64,000 nt of DNA from Maratus speciosus (GCA_963932465.1 OZ010788.1:197472559-197536558); one strand, 5' to 3'. Counted from the stretch's first letter, positions 36,114 to 46,433 are shown. Made by a program: numbers and translations. The notes: generated by a model from the letters alone, not told the origin.

Positions 36114-38060
36114 TTATAATGGCTGTCTTATGCTTGTCCTCAGGTGTCTAATAACTTGTTGAAAAAACCCACTCGTGAGATCAAGAGTTGAAAAATATTT
36201 AGCACCTGACAAAGAATCTACAGAGTCTGTGATATTAGGAATAGGGTACGCATCTTTTACCAAATTCTTGTTAAGCTTTCGAAAATCGACAGCTAGGCGA
36301 TAACTACCATCTGTTTTTTCCACTAAGATGACAGGAGAGGCAAATTCTGACATTGAAGGTGACAAAATATTAGCTTCTAACAAAATATTCAATTGATCCT
36401 CCATTTCCTGGCGCAGTTTGTAGGGAACTCTATAAGCTTTGCAGCGAACCGGTTTGTCAGAAGTTAAGTTTATAGTATGGGGAATTGTGTCACATCCGGG
36501 TAAATCGAGTACAGAGGCTGCAAACACATCTTTATTTTTATCAAGGAATTCTTGCATTTGAGTTTTTAAAGGAGGTGTTAAGTGATCCAAATTAATTTCT
36601 GAACTCCACTTTAAATCAGCGTGATCAAAATCTGCTATTGGGGTGTCAAAATTTACATTACAGGTTAAGTTACATTTATTTGGAGTTGAATCACATTTAC
36701 TTGAAGTTAAATTACATTCATCATGAGTTAAATTTAAGTTATCTGTACATTTAAGAATTTTAGCTACAAACGTTCCTTTATTTAAGTGAATCATATTGTC
36801 TGAAAAATTAGCAAAAGATAAAAATAAACCATGCTCTTGTGTGCAAATGGTTCTGGAAATAAGGAGGCCTTGATGCAAACTCCTAGCAAGGGGTTCTAAC
36901 ATTATAGGATCATTTACGCTTACCTTTAATTCTTTACTACACTTAACATTTGTCAAAATTTTAGTTTGGGGAGGGATTGTTATTTTATCACATAATGCGG
37001 CTATACCTATGATGGTTTTGTCATTACTCTCATTCTCATTAACTTTATTTTCACTTTCACTATTCTCATTGTCACCACTTAAATCCTCCTCAATATCAGC
37101 AATTTGCACCGCATCAGGTTTCTTTTTATCTACTCCTTGCTGTATCCTACCTGTGTCTTGCGAAATAAGGTTTACTTGGTGAACATGAGTAGTTTGTGGT
37201 ATATTGTGGTTATCTATGGTACTCTCAACTTCCTCGGTGATTTTCTCCCTTTGCAAGTCACTATTACTTTCATTTAGTAACTTCTTTTGCCCTCTATTAC
37301 CTAATTCTTCCTTCTCATTACTTATGGTACCCTGAACTGCCTCTATACCACTACTACAGGCTACTTTTTGTTCACTATTAGCTTTGTTTACACTTTTGCA
37401 CTGGTAGTTCTCACAAGTAACTTTCCCACAATTTGTACACATTTTTGCTATATTACATTTACATTTACAATTACATTTACTTGAATTATTTACAGCATTA
37501 TTTACAAAGTTTTGACACAATTTGGTACTATTCTGACACTTTTCTACATCCTCGGTTACTGTGCTAATACTATGGCAACCTGAATTTCCCTCAACTTTGG
37601 AATGATCCTGGTCTTCAGTTGTTTGTTTACCTTGTGTTTGTTCAGAGCTTTTAAGACTGACAGTATTATTTGAACAATCAATGGTAACTCTGTACTTTTT
37701 TAAAAAAGGCATTCCTAAAATGGCAGAAAATTCATCCGCCAGTTTCCCTGGGACAACAAAAAATTTAGCCCTGCACAGAATATCATTAATTTTAAACGTT
37801 GCTACCACACATTGATTTAGATTCATTTTCTCGCCAGTTACAGTCACAATGGGTGTGCAACATTCCTCTACGTTACTCTCCAAAAAAAAATTTAGCATAG
37901 CACTACTCAAAAGATTTATCGCAGATCCAGAATCGCATAATGCAGTGATAGTTTTATTATTTACAATCATACTCGTCACTGGGAGACTGTACACTTGTGG
38001 GGAAAAAACACTATATACTGGGGTGGAGTCGTTCGGCTTCTGGGGGATCAGTCCGACCAT
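36114..38060 (-). CDS. pro: pro-pol, first part: protease, linker, RT (5' half)
   Basis: 648 codons, entered from gag by -1 frameshifting at 38081-38087; the ATG at 38060 is simply the first in frame. The aspartic protease has the DSGS active site (43-46) and ILGMPFL (114-120). A long linker follows, with a cysteine cluster at 196-221 (10 Cys in 26 residues), an acidic Asn/Glu-rich stretch (320-348), a beta-rich segment with IPP...GLLISR...KGT (360-432) and a second Cys/Asn-rich stretch (447-468). RT begins near 535, with SPVILVEK, VDFRKLN and LDLTSGF, whose Asp at 627 is the first catalytic residue. The frame ends 11 codons later at a stop (36114), upstream of YIDD. The break lies at about 36140-36147, where the frame shifts by one base equivalent into the next pol frame. 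Confidence 0.9.
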   Translation of the reverse strand: MVGLIPQKPNDSTPVYSVFSPQVYSLPVTSMIVNNKTITALCDSGSAINLLSSAMLNFFLESNVEECCTPIVTVTGEKMNLNQCVVATFKINDILCRAKFFVVPGKLADEFSAILGMPFLKKYRVTIDCSNNTVSLKSSEQTQGKQTTEDQDHSKVEGNSGCHSISTVTEDVEKCQNSTKLCQNFVNNAVNNSSKCNCKCKCNIAKMCTNCGKVTCENYQCKSVNKANSEQKVACSSGIEAVQGTISNEKEELGNRGQKKLLNESNSDLQREKITEEVESTIDNHNIPQTTHVHQVNLISQDTGRIQQGVDKKKPDAVQIADIEEDLSGDNENSESENKVNENESNDKTIIGIAALCDKITIPPQTKILTNVKCSKELKVSVNDPIMLEPLARSLHQGLLISRTICTQEHGLFLSFANFSDNMIHLNKGTFVAKILKCTDNLNLTHDECNLTSSKCDSTPNKCNLTCNVNFDTPIADFDHADLKWSSEINLDHLTPPLKTQMQEFLDKNKDVFAASVLDLPGCDTIPHTINLTSDKPVRCKAYRVPYKLRQEMEDQLNILLEANILSPSMSEFASPVILVEKTDGSYRLAVDFRKLNKNLVKDAYPIPNITDSVDSLSGAKYFSTLDLTSGFFQQVIRHLRTSIRQPL

Positions 38061-38087
38061 TTCAGATCCAGCCTTATTTAGTTTAAA
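38027..38087 (-). promoter_or_regulatory. Programmed -1 frameshift signal, gag to pro
   Basis: The minus strand reads T TTA AAC then TAA, so the slippery heptamer UUUAAAC (38087-38081) is in the correct X XXY YYZ phase and the gag stop codon follows at once. After a -1 slip, the reading frame is open into the protease. Downstream, GGATC (38069-38065) can pair with GATCC (38049-38045). The loop segment GGTCG (38058-38054) can pair with CGACT (38031-38027), giving a candidate H-type pseudoknot 11 nt after the heptamer. The heptamer is seen; the structure is inferred. Confidence 0.8.
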
Positions 38088-39316
38088 GGTACTTTAGGAG
38101 CACCCTGTGTATTGCTGTCACTGCTAGGTTGATTTACATTTACATTATTCGTTTGATCCCTATTACTATTCCCTTGATTATCAGTATCCCTATTGCTATA
38201 ATCATTCCTATCCCTATCACTATAATCATTTCTGCCCCTATTGTTATTACCACTTCTACCCCTAGTTCCCCTATAGTTAAAGTCCTGTCTATCTCTACCA
38301 TTATAATTATAATCATTTCTGTCTCTATTTTCCCTAAAATAAGTATTATCAGGCTGGCCAGGATACCCTCGATAATTGTTGCCATAGCCCCCACGGCCCC
38401 TATAGTTACTAAACCTGCCCCTACCATAATTGTTTTGATACCTAGCTTGCGGGCAATCTCGTGCAAAATGGCCTATCTCAGAACAGATGTAACACGAAAG
38501 ATTACGCATATTTGTTCTTTCCTGGCTCTGCACCTTGCTCCGTTTATCATTACTTTGCACCAAACTTTCGATTTTCGCTGTGAGTAATTCTACTTGTTCC
38601 CTTAGTTTATTTATTTCCTGCTGTGACTGTTTCGATTCGCTTTTTGGGTGCACAGCGGCACACGCTACACTTTGTTGTACACACTGAGGTGTAAAAGGGG
38701 TACTAACGTCATTTTGCAGATTGTAGAAAGGGTTTACACTAACACTCCTACACGCTTTTTCTTCTAAAAGCGCAACTTTGAGGATTTCTTCGGGTGTCTG
38801 TGGATTTTTTGTGATAACCCCCCTCCTAATTTCAGGGGAAAGGTTACCAAGGAGCATCGAGTGCAAAATAGCATTCCTATTTTTTTCTACTACATCACCC
38901 TGCAGCCCATCAATATCCAACGCTTTAAGCGACATATCATATGCCCTATCATAGAAATCCTGCACAGACATATGGGGTGTTTGCTTGAAACTGAAAAAAT
39001 TCGAGAGTGCTACATCCGGAGTGATATGGTGGGTATATCTTTCCTTAAAAATTTTTATAATATCATCTACTGTTTTTCCCTTATTAAGCTTATATAATCT
39101 AGCTGCTCCCCCATTTACTCTACTAAACAAAGCAAACTTTTTTTCTTCCTCTTCCCATTTGAAAAAATTAGCCAAACTATCAAATTTTTCAAAAAATTCA
39201 TTGAAGGGCACTGAATTTGCCTCACCGCTAAAAGGTGGAATGGAGGAAATATTTTCCATAAGTGCATTCTTCTTTTGGACCAGTGCTAAATCTTTGATGT
39301 GCTCGTCAGTAGCCAT
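38078..39316 (-). CDS. gag: gag: capsid and nucleocapsid polyprotein
   Basis: 412 codons from the first ATG after the leader. The N-terminal two-thirds (about 25-190) is a helical retrotransposon capsid-type region (PFSG, FFEKFDSLA, QDFYDRAYD and a helical tail with PEEILKVALLEE). A probable coiled coil lies at 230-256. One CCHC zinc knuckle, C-X2-C-X4-H-X4-C, is at 275-288, and an RG/RND/NYR-rich RNA-binding tail extends to the end. It would assemble virus-like particles and package RNA. The stop codon abuts the frameshift heptamer. Protease-mediated cleavage to capsid and nucleocapsid is expected from the family. Confidence 0.93.
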   Translation of the reverse strand: MATDEHIKDLALVQKKNALMENISSIPPFSGEANSVPFNEFFEKFDSLANFFKWEEEEKKFALFSRVNGGAARLYKLNKGKTVDDIIKIFKERYTHHITPDVALSNFFSFKQTPHMSVQDFYDRAYDMSLKALDIDGLQGDVVEKNRNAILHSMLLGNLSPEIRRGVITKNPQTPEEILKVALLEEKACRSVSVNPFYNLQNDVSTPFTPQCVQQSVACAAVHPKSESKQSQQEINKLREQVELLTAKIESLVQSNDKRSKVQSQERTNMRNLSCYICSEIGHFARDCPQARYQNNYGRGRFSNYRGRGGYGNNYRGYPGQPDNTYFRENRDRNDYNYNGRDRQDFNYRGTRGRSGNNNRGRNDYSDRDRNDYSNRDTDNQGNSNRDQTNNVNVNQPSSDSNTQGAPKVPLN

Positions 39317-39545
39317 AATTAGTACAAGAAAATTTCAAGAGGGGTGTAACTATTCACCGAAAAGTAAATTCATAAAAATAAATACCAAGAAAACTCTTAA
39401 AATTACACCAGTATGGGAAAAAAATATCCACAGCAATCCTTAATCAGTAGTACAGAACCACACACTTACCTTTCACATGTTTATATAAAAATGCAACAAA
39501 ATTTTAAAAACAACAAACCAGGACTAAATGTCACGGTACCATTCT
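39317..39545 (-). promoter_or_regulatory. Leader and candidate primer-binding site
   Basis: 229 nt lie between the 5' LTR and the gag ATG. Four bases after the LTR, the minus strand reads TGGTACCGTGACATTTAG (39541-39524). TGG plus following bases would pair with a tRNA 3' end whose last bases are GGTACCA. I could not assign the tRNA. An ATG-free path to gag was not checked exhaustively. Confidence 0.55.
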
Positions 39546-40599
39546 TGTTGGGTGGTTTTCTCTTCTTCTAATTACACTCCACTTTTAATTTACTCAATTA
39601 ACTGTCACTAATGATATTAGCCTGACCTTAAATTTTTAAACAAGGTGTGAACAGTTTACCAACACCTGGATGTTGTTACAAAAAGAGGAAAAATAAAAAT
39701 AAGCAATATGCTTAGAAAGATACTAATTTGATTTTAAAAAAACTCTTAGAATAATTACCAATAGAAAAAAAACAAAACAAAGAGGAAATGCATAAACTAA
39801 CTTAAAGTAAATCAAAAAATTACTATTAGAAATGTGAAATTAAACCTTAATTATTTAACAGTAACAACATCCTCAACCATTCACAACTTATGAAGAGAAA
39901 ACTACCAACACTTCTGAATTTGAGAATACAATGCATTCACAATAAACTAAGAAAAGCTAAATTGATTACCACAGAACTTCACAACCGAAAGGCAAACTCT
40001 TGAGTCCGTATTATATCAAATAATATGTTTTGATAATTTAGAAGGATTTAATATCAAGATTGTGACTGCACTTATACTCTCAAATCCAGGGGCCACATAA
40101 TCGTATAGTAGATCATTAGCATTGAAAATCATTAAATCTAGCTGATGTTTTACACTGCAAACAAAATTACTTCTTGAATTCTTTTCCCTTTTTTTTTTAT
40201 ATATTTTAGGAGTTGCCCTGAACATTCTAGCAATTATATCAATTTCAGTTTTTTTTTTTTTAAATTTAATGAACAATACATACTCTTTTCAGAAATTATT
40301 TATTTATTAAATTTATTTTGATTCAAATCTCTCAAGGAATATATGTGTTTATGAATTTCCACCTAGCACAGATCTTGTTACCATAATACTTAGTTACCAA
40401 ATTCAAAGGATTTAAGAGTTGAAACAAATACAACCAGAAAAGAAAGGTAATAAGAGAGGTGACAACCATTAAAATTAATTTTTAAATCAATCATAAAAGG
40501 TAACAAAACCCTCAATTCGTCTCACACAACATTCCTCACTTAAAATCTGATAGAAATAATTACTCCTGGTTATAAAACTTTAAGATTTTTTTTTTTTTT

Positions 40600-40846
40600 T
40601 TTTTTTTTTTATGTACTAATTTTATTTATCAGTGGTATTAAGCTTTCTTCACTTTAAAGATTAAATTGGTTAAGTAAAAAAGAAACAGAGTAAAGCAATA
40701 CATTTAATATCATTTTATTAAGTTTTAAGTCCTATTTTTTTTTTTTTTTTTTAGAGTTTTCTATTATTTTTAAACAATTTGTTGCAAAGAAACTTCAGTA
40801 TAGAGATATCAAATTTATATTTACATAGCTGAGTTCACTTCAAAAT
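40600..40846 (-). mobile_element. Polyadenylated insertion in the 5' LTR only
   Basis: About 248 bp are absent from the 3' LTR at 29688. On the minus strand the block ends AATAAA (40626-40621), then ten bases, then a 25-A tract joined to the pre-existing A tract of the LTR. The junction is after GGAAATT, directly at a TT/AAAA site, as expected for LINE-type target-primed insertion. A second A tract lies inside (40752-40735). The alternative is a deletion from the other LTR. Confidence 0.6.
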
Positions 40847-41823
40847 AATTTCCAAAAACTTCGAGAAATTACTACTATCTTGCAAAGAGTCTTGAATTCA
40901 ATAAACATTACAAACAGATACTTAAAACTACTTAATTTAACATGACTCATTCCTTTTCCTTTTTTTTTAAACATATATTTTCAACATATCAAAACAATAA
41001 TGCAAAAGTTACTTACATTACACATCATTGAGCAGGGTAAATGCTGAACCCATGGCTTTACACTCTATTATATCCTTTTTGTTGGCAGTCCTCTCGAGGG
41101 CACATATATTAAAATTTGGAAGTCGGAGATACACTATAAAATAGTACTGTTAGCTGTGCAGTTAATCAACTCATGAACATCAGAATCTTTGGAGGAGATA
41201 AGCCACTATATAAAATTCCGAAAAGTGTCTGGTGATTTATTCACATTTTTCTTCTCTTCAGATTTTGAGTGTGTTGACGATTGTGCGCATACTTTTTTTT
41301 TTTTTTACGGGATGTATAGCTGCGTGTTTAGAACCTCATCGGCTGGTCCTCTGCACTAGACACAGACTCGTCCAGTCTTTCCGATAGAAAACAGGATTAC
41401 TTGAACGAAATTTTACCAAAAAGTATCGACGAGTATTCCTGTTTCACAAGTCGTCACTTTCCACCAGCTGGATTGGATTCTCTGTATCATGATTCTTATT
41501 AGGCATAAACTGCTCCATCGATGCTAAACTGCCCGGCGTACCCTCGGCTCTCAAGAGAGTGCCCGTGCTTGATACACAAGAGAAACAGACGACCTCCTTA
41601 GTCAGTATCTATTCTTTTTCTTCTAAACTATTTTTATTTTTTGTCACTCCAGAAAACTCCATTGGTCAGGGGGAGGGCTAAAAAGAAAACCCTAAATTCC
41701 CCCTGCCCCCACATATTCAAAAAAAGGGAGCCAAGAATCAGCGTCTTCACTCTTTGCTGCCCTTGCCTTGACTCACTTTTCCCCGTAGCGTGTAATAAAA
41801 AATCACACGTGCAATACTCTTGC

Positions 41824-41831
41824 TGACGTCA
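41824..41831. promoter_or_regulatory. CRE-like palindrome in the 5' LTR
   Basis: TGACGTCA at the position matching that in the 3' LTR. It would lie in the part of the LTR that drives transcription, but no start site is demonstrable. Confidence 0.3.
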
Positions 41832-42648
41832 GATGCTCCTATTCGCTAATCTGGTTAGGTTTCAACCATTTAACTAAAAGGGTGTGTTGTCCACTTTCCA
41901 CCCTACACATTTTTCTAATGGGCCACCCATCTTTAAATGCCAAGCAAACTATCTATTTCCCACGGCAGTTGCCCATAAAATCTCCCAAATTGTCTGTTTG
42001 ACAATAACTTTTAAAAGGAGGGTTATAAAATTGCACCAAGCATTTTACTTAAAAGGCTCATAAAATTTTATATATATGGCTGGCCACCCAAGCAGGCTTT
42101 TAGGCTGTGATAACGAACGTAGTAAAAGAAGTGTATGAAATTCACATGGAAAACACGTTTTTACTGCATCCTATGTGACATTACAAAAGCAGACTGAGGG
42201 GGTTTTGATTTTACGAGCTGGCGTTGCTATGGTAACACCGCTCTATAGTGGGGGAAAAACTTGACCGTTTCCAACAGCTGCCCAAATCGAAGGTTAAACG
42301 AGGAGTTTCGCATTTTTCTTGGGGAAAAAAAAGGGACGGGATATCTTGCTTGTGTTTACGTTCTCAGATAAAAGATTACACGTATCCTAGTATTTCTTTC
42401 CACTGAAATAATACGTGTTTTTCTAGATCTGAAACTGAGAAAAAGGAATTCTCTGGCATTAAGTAATATTCTTAAACTATGAAAATTTTGTCTGACATTT
42501 TTCTTTGAAAAAGGGGGGATATAATTGAAGAAAATTAATAATTTTAAGATGAAAGCATACAATGTTATATATATATATAAAGAGGGGGATTTTAATAACA
42601 CCAGAATTTGTCAAAATAAGGATATTGTTAAATATTCTACAACAAATT

Positions 42649-44150
42649 TCTAGCGTGGCTGACATTTTGAAACGTCCTGAATTTTGTCACGCGATAAAAG
42701 GCGTATTTATGAACCGATTTGGATGTAACTTCGTTTATACATAGTACATACCAATGTCTCGACCGAGTTCGTTGGCCAGCTTCATCCGCCATCTTGTTTC
42801 GAAATGGCGGCCATTTAAATTTTTAAGAAAAATTTAAATTTGAAATGTGGTACCAAAAAATTGAAAATCGAAAAAATATTTCTTTCTTATATGTTTGACT
42901 TTGATAAAAAGATTCGGGAGCAGTTTTTGTTTCGTCTATATCTTAAAAAATGGCTGAGTTATAGCATTTTGAATTTCTAGCGTGGCTGACATTTTGAAAC
43001 GTCCTGATTTTTGTCACGTGATAGCGGGCGTATTTATGAAACGATTTGGATGTACCTTGATGTGTACATAGTACATACAAATATCTCGACCGAGTTCGTT
43101 GTCCAGCTTCATCCGCCATCTTGTTTAAAAATGGCGGCCATTTAAAACATTTAAAAAAATTAAAATTTAAAATGAGATACCAAAAAATTGGAAAATGAAA
43201 AAGATTTTTTTCGTATGTGTTTGACCTTAATACAAATATTCCGGAGCAGTTTTTGTTTCGTCTATATCTGAAAAAATGGCTGAGTTATAACATTTTGAAT
43301 TTCTATTGTGGCTGACAATTTAAAACGACCTGATTTTTGTCACGCGATAACAGGCGTATTTATGAAACGATTTGGATGTAACTTGGTCTGTACATAGTAC
43401 ATACCAATGTCTCGACCGAGTTCGTTGGCCAGCTTCATTCGCCATCTTGTTTCAAAAGGGTTGCCATTTAAAAAAAAAATAAATTTAAAATTTAAAATGA
43501 GGTATTAAAAAATTGGAAAATGAAAAAGATATTTTATGTGTTTGGCCTTGATACAAAGATTCCGGACCAGTTTTTGTTTCTGAAAATTTGTTCTTTTGTT
43601 TATATCTTAAAAAATGGTTGAATTATAGCACTTTGAATGTCTAGCATGGCTAACATTTTGAAACGATCTTGTATTTGTCACGCGATAACACACGTATTCG
43701 CCTATTTCGATGTAAGAAGGCATGTGGATAGTATGCATCAATATCTCGACCAAGTTCGCTGGCCAGCTTCATCAGCCATCTTGTTTCAAAATGGCGGCCA
43801 TTAAATAAAAAAAAATTATATTTAAAGTGAGGTGCAAAAAAATTAGAAATTGAAAAAGGTTTCTTTCTTAAGTATTTGACCTTGATATAAGGATTCAGGA
43901 GCATTTTTTGTTTGTCTTTATCTTAAAAAATGGCTCAGATATAACAATTTCAATATCTAATGTGGGTGACATTTTGAAAAATCTGATTTTTTGCCTGCGA
44001 CAGCACTCGTATATACCAATCGATTCCGATTGTGAGTGAGCATGTGCACAGCAATTACTAAGGTCTCGACCAAGTTCACTGGTTAGCCTCATCCACCATG
44101 TTGTCTTAAAATGGCTGGCACTTTAAGAAACCGCCGAATTTGGCAGCCAA
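42649..44150 (+). repeat. Satellite array, about five 320-bp monomers
   Basis: The landmark CTCGACC(G/A)AGTTCG recurs at 42760, 43087, 43412, 43747 and 44066. Each monomer also carries TTTCTAGCGTGGCTGACATT, GTACATACCAAT, AATGGCGGCCATTT and CAGTTTTTGTTTCGTC, with divergence rising to the right. Short open frames on either strand exist but decay between monomers, so the array is not coding. Confidence 0.9.
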
Positions 44151-45779
44151 ATATAAGTTACTTTAAATAAAAGCAGCTTGGATAAAGCTGACTAATTTCG
44201 CGAAATTCTCATTCATAATTATTTAGTATTGATAAAAATTAGTATTGAATCTCCCATATTCGGTTTCCACTAAATTGAGCTTCGTGTGTTTGAATAATAT
44301 AAGTTGGCTGTTTTAAAATAAGGAATATGAAAGCTACCTCTTCCTCCCGGCACTGGCCGGAAGGACTTTTAAATTATAGAATAAATACTGATAACAGTTT
44401 TTTAGCCATTTAGGTAAATCTACGGCGCATTTTTTAATTTTTTTTTTAAATCTAATCAAACTGAATTTTAAACAACTTCAAATAATGCATAATATTATTA
44501 AAATGTTAACTATTTATTAATGTTTAATTAACTATTAGTGTTTAATTTAACAGTTTCTAGTAATATAGTATTATTAAAACTCAAATTTAATGAAAATTTA
44601 ATATTTTCATTTCGGGTTATAAAAAATGATTGTCTATAGAATTAAGAGTAATAACCATAGCAATATTATATTATCTTAGATATTTTTAGATAATTTATGT
44701 TCATTATTATCTAAAGCAAATAAAAATATTTGAAGAAAGTAATATAAATAAATTACACAATTTTTTTTTTAAATTATCAAGATAAAACACTAATCTTATA
44801 ATCAAAATGAACAAAACAAATTTTTTAATAATAGTATTAAATATTACCTTTCAGAATCGAATGAAAATTATATTTATAGATAAATAAACAATCTTAGAAA
44901 ATTAGATAAATTGAAATTATAATAATTTTGCAAGAGAAAAAAAATGTTCAAAATACAAATTATTTTTAACAAAAAAATTTTTGAACAAGTTTTTTTTTTT
45001 TTTTTTGAGGGGGGGGGGGGGTGAGATATATTTGCTCTAGAATTTTTATGAATAAATTTACAAATTGGCATTAATTACTCTTTTAAGTTATACTTTTATA
45101 CATTATTGTTCTCTTTAAACATTAATTAATGATTTAACTTCTGAAAATAAAAATCTACCTTCCAATATATTTACTTTCTACTTACTAATATATATTCAGA
45201 GAAATTTAAATTTATCAGATTTGAAAAATAGTGAATAAAGAATTTTATTTAAACATGAGCAAAAAAATCTTAGAAAATGAATAAATAAATTGTATTTTTA
45301 AACAATTTTGCCCCCCCTCCCCGCCCCCAAAAAATGAAAATACAAATTATTTTGACAAAAAGCTATTTTTGAAAGACGTTTTTTATCAGATTTATCTGGG
45401 CTAAAATTATTATTAAAAATAAATTTACAAATTAGCTTAATTGCTCTTTTTTAATGCATTAATGCTTTATTAATTTTCTCTTAAAACATTAAATCATCTG
45501 ATTTACCTAGTTCTAGTATAAATAAAATCTGTAGTAAAATATTCATATTCAGGAATAAAATAAAATATTTATCTTAAAACAATAGATGTCCTTCTAAGTA
45601 ATAAGAACAGCAGTTTTATAAATAAAGAACAGCTAAAAATATAAATTATTTTCATAAAAAATGAAGCAGATTATTTTCCAAGCAGGTTGAATTCTTACTT
45701 CTCATAAAGAATTATATTTAAAGATGAGCAAAAAAATCTAAAAAAATTAAATAAATAAATTGTACGTTTAACAGTTTTA

Positions 45780-45780
<1 letters not shown>
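44151..45780. other. Extremely AT-rich DNA
   Basis: Two loosely related blocks (44740-45060 and 45230-45440) share runs such as GAGCAAAAAAATCT, ACAAATTATTTT and G- or C-homopolymers (45008-45021 and 45311-45326), suggesting an old duplication. A fragment GAAAGCTACCT with CCGGCACTGGCCGG lies at 44330-44362. No gene is supported. Confidence 0.5.

Positions 45781-45817
<37 letters not shown>
45781..45817. repeat. 37-base A homopolymer
   Basis: An uninterrupted A tract lies just upstream of the Penelope-like fragment. It may be the tail of an unrelated plus-strand retroposon or part of the AT-rich background. Length may be affected by assembly. Confidence 0.8.
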
Positions 45818-45819
<2 letters not shown>

Positions 45820-45875
45820 TAAGCGAAGTTGAAAAATTATTTTCACAAAAAAATTACCTTTGCAAGACAATTTTT

Positions 45876-46433
45876 ATGATATACATCTGGGCTAGAATTA
45901 GTAATACATTTACAAAAATTCAAAAATTTCTCGCAAAACCTTCTATGAAATTAAAAAATATAGTATGCAAGAAAATAGATCCAATAGAGTCAAACCTGTT
46001 ATCAGGAGTATACGAAATACCTTTCACCAAAGAAGATGGAACAAAGCAGTTTTATATAGGTATGACAAATAGAAAACTTAAAACCAGAATCAAAGAACAT
46101 ATAGCAGGCATCAAATACAACAGAAGAACCACAGCTTTGGCCAGATTATGCAGCGAAGAAGCTTTACGGATCGATTTTAAAAATAACAAATTAATTTACA
46201 CATCAAGATTTCATTTACCATCCATAATCCGAGAATCAATAGAGATATTTTTACGCAACAAGAATATTTGCAATGATTCAGTGCCCCTAGATTTACCTAA
46301 ATACCTAGGAAAGAGATGCTATGTAATTTTAGTAACAATAGTAAAAATTAATCCACGCTCGCAAATAGCCAAGATAATTAAAATTTTTGTTTTATGTTTT
46401 GCAATATTTTTCATTATGCATGTTGTCTCGTGA
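45876..46433 (+). pseudogene. Penelope-like element GIY-YIG endonuclease fragment
   Basis: A 185-codon frame. The recognisable part starts near residue 11 with a linker (NTFTKIQKF...KIDPIES) like that before the endonuclease of Penelope-like elements. GVYEIPF (44-50) and FYIG (59-62) form the GIY-YIG pair. R71 in TRIKEH and the glutamates in RESIEIF (120-123) match the catalytic Arg and Glu. The domain ends near PKYLGK (141-146); the rest is read-through into repeat. RT is missing, so this is a 5'-truncated copy and the ATG is not a true start. In the family, the enzyme nicks target DNA. Confidence 0.75.

Larger units (their letters stand above)
28631..42644 (-). mobile_element. Ty3/gypsy-type LTR retrotransposon, 14.0 kb
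   Basis: A complete element lies on the minus strand: 5' LTR 39546-42644, leader and primer site, gag, protease, RT, RNase H, integrase, a 1.8-kb 3' non-coding part and 3' LTR 28631-31481. The termini are TGTTG...CAACA with AATT duplicated at 28627-28630 and 42645-42648. Domain order PR-RT-RH-IN places it in Ty3/gypsy (Metaviridae), while the clade cannot be settled by eye. No env-like frame exists after integrase. LTRs are nearly identical, pointing to recent insertion, yet RT is frameshifted, so this copy is unlikely to be autonomous. Confidence 0.95.
39546..42644 (-). repeat. 5' LTR, 3099 bp
   Basis: It matches the 3' LTR along its whole length, apart from an additional 248-bp segment near 40600-40846 and scattered single-base or tract-length differences. 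Examples are GGAAGATATG against GGAATATATG, and an extra G in the GTCAGGGG run. Transcription should start within it on the minus strand. CTTTATATATATATAAC (minus strand, about 42581-42565) is a TATA-like candidate. Confidence 0.95.

Noticed and set aside
36100..36180. Programmed frameshift between the two pol frames
   Set aside because: The shift is inside the RT domain and no X XXY YYZ heptamer in the right phase occurs; a mutation or sequence error is simpler.
38129..38587. Plus-strand frame of 152 codons opposite gag
   Set aside because: It is an Ile/Pro-rich mirror of the RND/NYR repeats in the gag tail on the other strand. Low complexity without a plausible start context; a shadow.
42649..44150. 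CRISPR-like or coding interpretation of the repeated units
   Set aside because: Units are contiguous 320-bp monomers without spacers, and the short frames decay between monomers; this is a eukaryotic satellite.
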